Positions 1-6,661 of a stretch of 10,777 nt of DNA are shown piece by piece. Numbering within the stretch: the first letter of the stretch is position 1; each line of letters begins with the position of its first letter. The notes beneath the pieces are model-generated. The model was not told the origin of the DNA, made no database searches, and was given only the letters and a program-made list of their open reading frames with translations. The stretch comes from Candidatus Gastranaerophilales bacterium HUM_12 (lineage in GTDB: Bacteria > Cyanobacteriota > Vampirovibrionia > Gastranaerophilales > Gastranaerophilaceae). Made by a program: the position numbers and the translations under genes. The stretch covers positions 29,843 to 40,619 of the forward strand of contig DABJ01000015.1 in assembly GCA_002102825.1 (NCBI GenBank), given 5' to 3'.

Positions 1-32
1 AGAGGTCACGAGTTCAAGTCTCGTCAAGGGCA
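1..32 (+). tRNA. 3' end of a tRNA, probably tRNA-Thr (cut by window edge)
   Basis: Only the variable region, T arm and 3' acceptor strand are inside the window. The T stem is ACGAG (8-12) paired with CTCGT (20-24) around a TTCAAGT loop (13-19). The acceptor strand is CAAGGGC (25-31), followed by discriminator A32. CCA is not encoded. The implied 5' acceptor strand GCCCTTG and the variable segment AGGTC resemble cyanobacterial and plastid tRNA-Thr, and tRNA-Thr commonly precedes tRNA-Tyr. The anticodon lies outside the window, so the identity is inferred while the tRNA nature is clear. Confidence 0.75.
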
Positions 33-72
33 AATTTAATTGCCTAAGACAAGCAAAGCAACAATTAAATAT

Positions 73-155
<83 letters not shown>

Positions 156-160
156 GTACT

Positions 161-200
161 AAAAACCTTGATTCTGTTTAAGTTTCAAGGTTTTTATTTT
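161..200 (+). terminator. Intrinsic terminator of the tRNA operon
   Basis: AAAAACCTTGA (161-171) pairs perfectly with TCAAGGTTTTT (185-195) around a 13-nt loop, and a T-rich run follows. It begins five bases after the tRNA-Tyr discriminator base, so it closes the tRNA transcript. Confidence 0.85.
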
Positions 201-288
201 TTATTTTTTATTAATTGCCACTCTGCGTCCATTACCCATTTTAAAACAAATTCTGTTAATAATCTAAAACAAACATACTTCTGGAGGA

Positions 289-317
289 TTGAAGCATTAA
301 TAAAAAAATGTCATAAT
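289..317 (+). promoter_or_regulatory. Candidate promoter for the autotransporter-like gene
   Basis: TTGAAG (289-294) is separated by 17 nt from CATAAT (312-317), a fair sigma70-type match (4/6 and 5/6). Transcription would start near 324 and give a leader of about 90 nt. Nothing else was recognised between the tRNA terminator and the gene at 414. This is pattern matching in AT-rich DNA, so the call is tentative. Confidence 0.4.
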
Positions 318-413
318 AACACATGAGATGATTATTTTGGATGGAATTACAAATAGTTTACCAATTCTGTCGATATGAAAAATGTCTGCAAGTAAGTATG
401 AGGATAGTCTTAC

Positions 414-3400
414 ATGAGAAGAAGTATGAAACGTGTTAATGTAAAAAAAGAAAATAAACCGTTTAAAACCTTAGCGATTGCAACTATTGCGGGTTTATCT
501 ATTATAGGTATTGGACAAGCTCAAGCAGCAACTCTTGACGATATTGATTTGTCACAAAAACCGATTAATACTCCTACTCTTGATTATCTGCATGACAACA
601 CTGTATTCCTACCTCAAAAAACTTTCCAACGAGATGCAGATGGGAATATTGTTAAAGATGCGAATGATAAACCGATTATCCAAGAAGGTACACCGATTTT
701 AGCTCCACAAAGCGGATATTCTTTAACAGAACTTGAAGCAAAAGAAGACGGTTCAAAACCTGACGGGAATAATGTTATTACCAAGTTTGAAGTTAAAGAT
801 GTTACCAGATATTATGACAAAACAACAGGTGCAATTGTACCTGTATATTACCGTGTGGACCTAAAACAGACCACATATGGTGACGGGAACCAGAGTAAAA
901 CCTATACCGTAAACGGTATAAACGGCGGAACATACGATATTACGGCAAAATATAATGATTCAGCATCAAAAACTTATACAACAGAGTATAAAGACCACAA
1001 GTATGAAGATACAGTAACTTCCACTTCCTATGGTACAGAGATCCATAGTGCATTAAAAAACTCATCAGGTTCAACAATAACAATAAAAGATGCCATATTT
1101 GAAAACAATTCTACTGCTATAAAAAATAATTCTTATTATATCCTTAATGTCTATGGCGGTGCATTGTATAATGCCGGTGAAATTACAGGTATAACTGCGG
1201 ATTTTATAAATAACTCTGTAACAGCAACAGGTTCTTCTACCTATGGTTATGGCGGTGCTATATATAATGGTGGAACAATTGGCGATATAACGGGTCATTT
1301 CATTGGTAATAGTGCAGGTTATTATGGTGGTGGCGGTGCTATATATAATGGGTATAATAGTACAATCGGCGATATAACGGGTGATTTCATTGGTAATAGT
1401 GCTAAATCTTCCGGCGGTGCTATATATAATAGAGGTACAATCGGCAATATAACGGGTGATTTCATTGGCAATAGTGCAGTTGATAATGGTGGAGCTATAT
1501 ATTCTTATAGCGATTTAAGCCTTGTTGCAGACAACAGAACAAACACTTTTAAAGATAACTATACCGAATCTGCAGGTGTTAAAGACGACAACGCTATTTA
1601 TATAGATGATAATGCTACATTGAATTTCAAAATGAAAAACAATGGTAAATTCTACATGGCAGATAATATAGATGGGACTGTAAGAAAAGATAGTGATGGA
1701 AATATTACTGATACCTATAGCGTAAATATCAAAGGTGATGACATAAACAACACAACTTTCTATATGTTGAACGATATTCGTAACGCAAACGTAACATTTG
1801 ACAACACAACAATCAATGCTGTAAATAATCAAACTCATGTATATAATTTCAACACATTGACTGTTAATTCTGATACAAACTTCGTTGCAGATGTTGACCT
1901 AGCTAATGCTGAAATGGATAGAATCACTGCAAACACTTACGGCACTCACCAAGGTAACTTGAACGTTGTTGGTATGAATTTGTTATCTGATTCAACAAAA
2001 GATGTTACTGAAATATATTTTGCTCAACCAGGGTTGAAAAATAATGTTGTTAACGGGATGCCAAAGACTGGTGAATACAACCTTCCAAGCACTGCTCAAA
2101 CAACATTCTACACTCCTATCTACAAATACAACGCAATTTATGACAACAGAGATGATGGTGGTTATTTCATGTTCGCCAAAGGAGATAAAATTCTTACCCC
2201 TAGCGGTGGTGGAGGTATAACTGTTACTCCTACAGGAAATCCATCTGATGCATATAACCCGGCTATATTGAGTAGTTCAGTTGCCTCTCAAGCTGGTGCA
2301 AATGCAACTATGAACCAAACATTCAACTACTCGTTCCAAAACTCAGATAACTTCATGTCTATTCCATATCTTGAACGTGTCGCAATTAAAACTTCTAACA
2401 GATACGCTCTATCTCCAACTGGAGATGCTACAGATGTTGGAACTTTCTCACAATTATTCAATGCTCAAAATGAAACATCTAGTACTTGGGTTAAACCTTA
2501 TGCAAGTTTTGAAAATATTCCACTTAAAAACGGTCCTAAAGTTTCTAACATTACTTACGGAACTTTAGTTGGTTTTGACACTCCAATAAAATCTATCAGA
2601 CACGGCTGGGATAGAACTTGGACTGGTTATATCGGTTACAACGGAGCTAGTCAAAGATTCTCTGGAGTAGATTCAACTCAAAACGGCGGTCTTGTTGGTG
2701 GAACTTTAACTCTATACAAAGGTAATTTATTCAACGCTACAACTGTTTCTACTGGCGCTATTGTTGGCGACAACCGAACTATGTACGGAACAGATAATTA
2801 CACTATGCTTATGGCTGGTGTTGGTAACAAAACTGGTTACAACTTTGAATTTAAAGAAGGAAAAATTATCATACAACCTAGTATGTTGTTAAGCTATACC
2901 TTCGTTAACACTTTTGACTACACTAACGCTGCTGGGGTTAGAATTAAAAACGACCCATTACATGCAATACAAATTGTTCCTGGCGTAAAATTCATTGTAA
3001 ATACCAAAAACGGTTGGCAACCATACATCGGGGTTAACATGATTTGGAATTTATTAGACGAATCTAAAGTTTCAGCTAATGATGTAAGATTACCTGAAAT
3101 GAGTATCAAACCATATGTTCAATATGGTGTTGGGGTTCAAAAACGATTCAAAGACAGATACATGGCTTTTGGTCAAGCTATGATTCAAAATGGTGGACGT
3201 AATGGTATTTCTCTAACTGCAGGATTCCGTTGGGCTATCGGCAAAGATGGAAAATCACTTGAAAAAGTTCAAAGGGTAAATAACAAAGTTTCTAGCGTTA
3301 CTCCTAGAGCAGAAGTGAAAGTTGCAAACAATTCAACAGTTCAACCTGAAAGAAAAATTATTAAACAATTAACTCCGGAACAACGTGTCAGACTAGGCGC

Positions 3401-3455
3401 AAGGCTTCAAGACTCAACTAGAACGACCTCTCTGGGTTCTTTAAGACAAATTTAA
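414..3455 (+). CDS. Autotransporter-like outer-membrane protein with Pmp-type repeats
   Basis: This 1013-residue protein looks like a type V (autotransporter) surface protein. Residues 1-38 form a signal peptide: a long basic n-region, the hydrophobic stretch LAIATIAGLSIIGIG, and AQA before A39. The passenger contains GGA[IL] tetrapeptides at 248, 280, 307, 334 and 359 alternating with FxxN (FENN 229, FINN 264, FIGN 296 and repeats). This is the pattern of chlamydial polymorphic membrane proteins and suggests a beta-helix. A Gly-rich linker near 600 and a helix-like stretch lead to a strand-rich region, about 688-943, read as the translocator barrel (SSTWVKPYASF to GFRWAIG). A basic 70-residue tail follows instead of the usual C-terminal aromatic residue. 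TGAGGA (399-404) serves as ribosome binding site for ATG 414; ATG 426 is an alternative start. An adhesin or surface role is inferred. Its substrate or partner cannot be read from sequence. No clear terminator follows. Confidence 0.85.
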   Translation: MRRSMKRVNVKKENKPFKTLAIATIAGLSIIGIGQAQAATLDDIDLSQKPINTPTLDYLHDNTVFLPQKTFQRDADGNIVKDANDKPIIQEGTPILAPQSGYSLTELEAKEDGSKPDGNNVITKFEVKDVTRYYDKTTGAIVPVYYRVDLKQTTYGDGNQSKTYTVNGINGGTYDITAKYNDSASKTYTTEYKDHKYEDTVTSTSYGTEIHSALKNSSGSTITIKDAIFENNSTAIKNNSYYILNVYGGALYNAGEITGITADFINNSVTATGSSTYGYGGAIYNGGTIGDITGHFIGNSAGYYGGGGAIYNGYNSTIGDITGDFIGNSAKSSGGAIYNRGTIGNITGDFIGNSAVDNGGAIYSYSDLSLVADNRTNTFKDNYTESAGVKDDNAIYIDDNATLNFKMKNNGKFYMADNIDGTVRKDSDGNITDTYSVNIKGDDINNTTFYMLNDIRNANVTFDNTTINAVNNQTHVYNFNTLTVNSDTNFVADVDLANAEMDRITANTYGTHQGNLNVVGMNLLSDSTKDVTEIYFAQPGLKNNVVNGMPKTGEYNLPSTAQTTFYTPIYKYNAIYDNRDDGGYFMFAKGDKILTPSGGGGITVTPTGNPSDAYNPAILSSSVASQAGANATMNQTFNYSFQNSDNFMSIPYLERVAIKTSNRYALSPTGDATDVGTFSQLFNAQNETSSTWVKPYASFENIPLKNGPKVSNITYGTLVGFDTPIKSIRHGWDRTWTGYIGYNGASQRFSGVDSTQNGGLVGGTLTLYKGNLFNATTVSTGAIVGDNRTMYGTDNYTMLMAGVGNKTGYNFEFKEGKIIIQPSMLLSYTFVNTFDYTNAAGVRIKNDPLHAIQIVPGVKFIVNTKNGWQPYIGVNMIWNLLDESKVSANDVRLPEMSIKPYVQYGVGVQKRFKDRYMAFGQAMIQNGGRNGISLTAGFRWAIGKDGKSLEKVQRVNNKVSSVTPRAEVKVANNSTVQPERKIIKQLTPEQRVRLGARLQDSTRTTSLGSLRQI
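1155..1499 (+). repeat. In-frame tandem repeats (Pmp-like GGAIYN...FIGN units)
   Basis: Four consecutive units lie inside the passenger: 1155-1250 (32 codons, divergent), 1251-1331 (27 codons), 1332-1412 (27 codons) and 1413-1487 (25 codons). A fifth GGAIY start follows at 1488. Units two and three differ at a single base over about 35 nt from GGCGATATAACGGGT through the FIGNSA codons. The core residues are GGAIYN, TIGDITG and FIGNSA. Such near-identity at DNA level indicates recent duplication and could support copy-number change by slippage or recombination. Confidence 0.9.
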
Positions 3456-3470
3456 CTAGTTTTTCCATCT

Positions 3471-3650
3471 CTACACCATATAATTCTTTCCTGCAATATA
3501 TGTAACAGCAGCTCTGGTTTTTACTCCAAATTTTCTCAAGATTGCAGTAACATGAGCTTTGGCTGTATGTGTTGAGACTTCCAATACTTCTGCAATTTCA
3601 GGATTGTCATAACCTCTACACATATACCACAATACTTGAAACCACCAAGT
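3471..3650 (-). pseudogene. Remnant of a NarL/LuxR-type response regulator (HTH end only)
   Basis: The open frame runs from just after a stop at 3651-3653 to TAG at 3471-3473. It encodes a recognisable GerE/LuxR helix-turn-helix C-terminus: FQVLWYMCRGYDNPEIA, then VLEVSTHTAKAHVTAILRKF, then GVKTRAAVTYIAGKNYMV. The features are the usual family ones: scaffold helix, N-x-E-I-A before the turn, the T-A-K-x-H recognition-helix start, and a terminal K-F-G-V-K-x-R. The preceding LTxRE segment and the whole receiver domain are absent; a stop lies two codons before WFQVLW. The only ATG (3621-3623) would begin inside the first helix and give 50 residues. I saw no ribosome binding site for it. A truncated pseudogene is likelier than a functional mini-regulator. 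Confidence 0.75.
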
Positions 3651-3766
3651 TTAATTTTTACGCCGAATTTTATTGAATCATAAAAATAAATTTTTAAGCA
3701 TAATTGAAAATGATTGCTTCAAATTTCGACTTATATTTATTTAGTAAAATATTTTAGGGTATTTAA

Positions 3767-4453
3767 TTACCTATCAAAAGTTGCATTTGTTAACTCGTAT
3801 TTAATATCTTTACCTTTGATATGCGGAATAAAATACGCATTTAATGTTTTATCTGACGGATTTTTTTGACGCAAAATATTTTTTATAACTTCTGCAATTT
3901 TTTTACAATAATTCTTTTTAACTTTGGATAGTTCTGCATTGTCACTTTGAGGAATAAATCTCTTCGCTTCATCTAAAGGAATTCCGTAATATTCACTGAT
4001 AATACCGGCCTTATCTTTTATATCAGAAGATTTGCGCTCAATTGATTTTGCCGCATCATCAATATAACCCGTTGTATGACCTGTCAAAATATAAGGAATA
4101 GTTTCTCCTTGTTTTTCGGAATGATAAAAAGAACGAACAACTTTATTTTGACGATAATCCCAATCATGATTTACAAAAAATCGAACCAGACGTTCTCTTA
4201 ATGATTTATCTAATTCAGACTCGGATTTCTTGGTCTTAGGTGTTTTCCCACTCATAATATTTTTTGTTTCGTTATGAAGTTTATTAAGCCAAGTCACAAG
4301 CTTTCTTTGAACAGTTTTAATAACTTTGGGAGATTTGATTTGAACATATTCACCATTTTCGCACTTTATAAAATACCTGACAGGGTGAATTGAGCCAAAA
4401 GATTGAACTCTAACATTCTTCTTATTACCAGAGGTTATAGTTTCAACTTGCAT
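3767..4453 (-). CDS. Conserved-looking hypothetical protein, 228 aa
   Basis: No known domain was recognised. The start is taken as ATG 4451-4453 because GGAG sits about 8 nt upstream; an in-frame TTG at 4463-4465 would add only MEFI. The protein is hydrophilic and basic, with no signal peptide or membrane segment, so it is probably cytoplasmic. Visible landmarks are VRYFIKCENGEYVQI near 25-39, a probable helix QRKLVTWLNKLHNE (49-62), a Lys/Ser-rich linker (63-83), and RFFVNHDWDYRQ near 91-102 followed by VRSFY. YILTGHT (121-127) and a C-terminal NAYFIPHIKGKDIKYEL close the protein. I recall similar proteins occurring as multiple paralogues in gut Melainabacteria genomes, but could not check this. 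It is divergent from the SLH gene, and a degraded regulator lies downstream. No function is proposed. Confidence 0.8.
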   Translation of the reverse strand: MQVETITSGNKKNVRVQSFGSIHPVRYFIKCENGEYVQIKSPKVIKTVQRKLVTWLNKLHNETKNIMSGKTPKTKKSESELDKSLRERLVRFFVNHDWDYRQNKVVRSFYHSEKQGETIPYILTGHTTGYIDDAAKSIERKSSDIKDKAGIISEYYGIPLDEAKRFIPQSDNAELSKVKKNYCKKIAEVIKNILRQKNPSDKTLNAYFIPHIKGKDIKYELTNATFDR

Positions 4454-4535
4454 AATAAACTCCAAATTATTTTATACTGATATAATAAAACCAAAAATAA
4501 CTTTTTTCGCTGATATATTATTTAAAAACAAAAAA

Positions 4536-4577
4536 CTTGTTACAGAAGTTAACAAAGAGAAGATTAAAAACTATAAA
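4536..4577 (+). promoter_or_regulatory. Promoter of the SLH gene with overlapping inverted repeat
   Basis: TTAACA (4549-4554), a 17-nt spacer and TATAAA (4572-4577) give 5/6 matches at both boxes, with transcription expected near 4584. The -35 box overlaps a short inverted repeat, TTGTTA (4537-4542) and TAACAA (4550-4555), separated by 7 nt, which could be an operator. The promoter reading is fairly good; the operator reading is speculative. Confidence 0.55.
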
Positions 4578-4629
4578 AAAAGTTATCCTCATGATAGATT
4601 AAGGAAGTGTATATATTTAAGGAGGGAAT

Positions 4630-5778
4630 ATGAAGAACTTATTCAAAGCAATTCTATCATTAATGGTGTTTTGCCTTGCAGCAGCACCATCATTTGCATT
4701 TCCTGATGTAAGTGACAACTACTGGGCAGCATCGCAAATCAAAATTTTGTCAGAAAAAGGAGTAATTGTTGGATATCCTGACGGTACATTCAAACCTGAT
4801 GCAAATGTTACAAGAGCTGAATTTGCAGCAATGGCAATTCGAGCTTTAGGACAAGAACATACAAAAGTTGCTCAACCTGTACATTTCACAGATATTGACG
4901 AAAATTATTGGGCTTTTCAAGATATTCAAAAAGCTGTTTATTTTGACTTAATTTCAAACACAAAAGCAAACGAATTATTCAGACCAGAAGATTCTGTATC
5001 AAGAGCCGAATCTTTATCTGTAGCGGTAAATGCTCTCACAACAGAACAAATTAGCCCTGCAAAAGCAAAAGAAGTTCTTGAAAGAAAGTATATTGATGCA
5101 AACACAGTTCCTGAATGGTTTTTAATTCCTGCAGGTAAAGCAGAAATTTTAGGAATGATTGTTGTAGTTCCAAGTGCGCAAAAAGCAGCTCTTGAAGCTG
5201 ATAGACCTGCAACAAGAGCAGAAGTTGCAGCAATATTGTTCAATATGATGGAAGAAGCAAAACTTAATCCGAACGCAAAACTTGCAGAAGCAATGAGAAA
5301 GAAAACCGGAGAGGGTTTTGTTGTTGAAAACGCAACAGTTCAAGGTAGTGTAGGAACAATTCCAGCAGGAACAATTTTACCTGTAAGAATGAACTCATAC
5401 ATCAGCTCTCAAACTTCTGAGGGTGGAGCTATGTACACCGCAAGAGTTCCTCAAAACTATGTAACTCCGGAAAAATTTATTCTTATCCGTGAGGGTGCAG
5501 GATTAAGCGGTCAACTTTTAGACGTAAGAGCAGGTAAATACTTCGTTAGAAATGGTGTTTTAGTTTTGAAAAACAGCCTAATCACAACTGAAAATGACCA
5601 AACAACAACTTTCAATGCAACAGCCGAAATCAAAAAAGATAGAAACTGGTTCATGAAATTCGTTCGATGGGCATTCAAAGGAGAAAAATTAGAAGTTCCT
5701 GCCGAGGGTACAGCTAACATGAGATTGTTACAACCTCTAAAAATCGACCTTACTAACGGTTGGATTTACGAAAACTAA
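4630..5778 (+). CDS. S-layer homology (SLH) domain envelope protein
   Basis: This 382-residue exported protein has three SLH modules. The signal peptide is residues 1-23, cleaved after SFA. SLH1 (about 24-72) has FPDVSDNYWA, GYPDGTFKPD and TRAEF. SLH2 (about 86-136) has FTDIDENYWA, FRPEDSVSRAES. SLH3 (about 154-207) is more divergent, with YIDANTVPEWF and RPATRAEVA. SLH modules typically bind cell-wall-linked polysaccharide or peptidoglycan. Residues 228-382 form a beta-rich domain starting TVQGSVGTIPAGTILPVRM. That pattern (IPAGT, small-residue turns, xGQLLDV) resembles periplasmic beta domains, but I cannot name it. There is no long porin barrel as in cyanobacterial SLH-OprB proteins, so a periplasmic or cell-wall-bound structural protein is more likely. 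The ribosome binding site is very strong (AAGGAGG, 4619-4625), suggesting abundant expression. It is probably monocistronic, with its own promoter and terminator. Confidence 0.9.
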   Translation: MKNLFKAILSLMVFCLAAAPSFAFPDVSDNYWAASQIKILSEKGVIVGYPDGTFKPDANVTRAEFAAMAIRALGQEHTKVAQPVHFTDIDENYWAFQDIQKAVYFDLISNTKANELFRPEDSVSRAESLSVAVNALTTEQISPAKAKEVLERKYIDANTVPEWFLIPAGKAEILGMIVVVPSAQKAALEADRPATRAEVAAILFNMMEEAKLNPNAKLAEAMRKKTGEGFVVENATVQGSVGTIPAGTILPVRMNSYISSQTSEGGAMYTARVPQNYVTPEKFILIREGAGLSGQLLDVRAGKYFVRNGVLVLKNSLITTENDQTTTFNATAEIKKDRNWFMKFVRWAFKGEKLEVPAEGTANMRLLQPLKIDLTNGWIYEN

Positions 5779-5799
5779 TTTTTAATTTTATAACTTTTA

Positions 5800-5838
5800 A
5801 AGGGCGATTGGATAAAATCTAATCGCCCTTACTTTTAT
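5800..5838 (+). terminator. Intrinsic terminator after the SLH gene
   Basis: AAGGGCGATT (5800-5809) pairs perfectly with AATCGCCCTT (5821-5830) around an 11-nt loop, followed by a broken T-rich stretch (ACTTTTAT). The GC-rich core is unusual for this AT-rich segment. It separates the SLH transcript from the yebC operon. Confidence 0.8.
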
Positions 5839-5839
5839 C

Positions 5840-5868
5840 TTGAAATAGAAAAAAGTTTTTGATAGGAT
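5840..5868 (+). promoter_or_regulatory. Candidate promoter of the yebC operon
   Basis: TTGAAA (5840-5845), a 17-nt spacer and TAGGAT (5863-5868) lie between the SLH terminator and yebC. The -10 box is weak (4/6) but spacing and position fit. Transcription would start near 5875, about 35 nt before the yebC start codon. Confidence 0.45.
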
Positions 5869-5909
5869 AGAGGCATAGGGATTAGAAAAAAAAATTAAAG
5901 AGGTTAAAA

Positions 5910-6659
5910 ATGTCAGGACACTCAAAATGGGCAAACATTAAAAATAAAAAAGCAAAAACAGATTCTCAAAAAGCTGTTGTATTCCAAAAATATTCAAGAG
6001 AATTAATCGTAGCAGCAAGACTCGGCGGACCTGATCCTGCAGGTAATTTCCGATTAAGAACCGCTATTGAAAAAGCAAAAGCAGCAGGACTTCCAAACGA
6101 TAACATCAAAAGAGCAATTGACAAAGGAGCCGGAGCCGGAGCTGCAGACAATTACGAAGAATTAACTTACGAAGGGTACGCAGCAGGCGGTGTTGCCGTT
6201 GTTCTGGAAGCAATGACCGACAACAGAAACAGAACTGCCGGTGACGTTAGAAGCATATTCACAAAATTCAACGGAAACCTTGGAGAATCAAATTGCGTAA
6301 GTTGGATGTTTGACAGAAAAGGGAGTATTGAATTTGATTCTTCTGTTGATTTCGAAAAATTATTTGAAGCAGCAATCAATCTTGATGCTGATGATGTTAC
6401 AGAAGAGGAAGATGGCTATAAAGTTCTAACTTCTGTTGAAAATTTCCAAAAAGTTGTTGAAGGATTGGAAGCGGAAGGGTTCAAGAGTGTTAGCGCAGAA
6501 CTTACAAGAATTCCGCAAAACACAATTGAAGTTACTGACCTTAAAACAGCAACTTCTGTAATGAGATTAATCGAAAGGTTAGAAGAACTGGACGATGTTC
6601 AAAATGTTTATGCAAACTGCGATATTCCAGATGAAATCGCTGATCAGGTTGAGGTTTAA
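5910..6659 (+). CDS. yebC: YebC/TACO1-family protein
   Basis: The 249-residue product is full length for the family and starts with the hallmark MSGHSKWANIKNKKAKTD. It continues with the typical RLGGPDPAGNFRLRTAIEKA and AGLPNDNIKRAIDKGAG blocks near 38-75. Later come YEGYAAGGVAVVLEAMTDN, then NRTAGDVRSIF and the GNLGESNCVSWMFDRKG segment. Family members have been described both as transcriptional regulators and, for mitochondrial TACO1 and more recent bacterial work, as ribosome-associated factors that help translation. The translational role fits the downstream tsaE and tsaB genes. The ribosome binding site AAAGAGG precedes ATG 5910 by about 6 nt. It is the first gene of a compact four-gene operon; the next gene starts 2 nt after its stop and uses a ribosome binding site inside its last codons. 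Confidence 0.97.
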   Translation: MSGHSKWANIKNKKAKTDSQKAVVFQKYSRELIVAARLGGPDPAGNFRLRTAIEKAKAAGLPNDNIKRAIDKGAGAGAADNYEELTYEGYAAGGVAVVLEAMTDNRNRTAGDVRSIFTKFNGNLGESNCVSWMFDRKGSIEFDSSVDFEKLFEAAINLDADDVTEEEDGYKVLTSVENFQKVVEGLEAEGFKSVSAELTRIPQNTIEVTDLKTATSVMRLIERLEELDDVQNVYANCDIPDEIADQVEV

Positions 6660-6661
6660 AT

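Noticed and set aside
1155..1499. Repeat array considered as a CRISPR
   Set aside because: The units are contiguous, in frame with a long coding sequence, and contain no unique spacers. They are protein repeats.
1515..1838. 107-codon minus-strand frame opposite the autotransporter gene, and similar antisense frames elsewhere
   Set aside because: They are shadows of clearly coding plus-strand genes, lack ribosome binding sites and encode no recognisable motifs.
3745..3756. Perfect palindrome TAAAATATTTTA near the end of the 228-aa gene
   Set aside because: It is purely AT, has no usable loop and no flanking T-run, so it is not a credible terminator.
4454..4465. TTG start adding four residues to the minus-strand 228-aa gene
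   Set aside because: The GGAG ribosome binding site lies between this TTG and the downstream ATG at 4453, with proper spacing for the ATG only.
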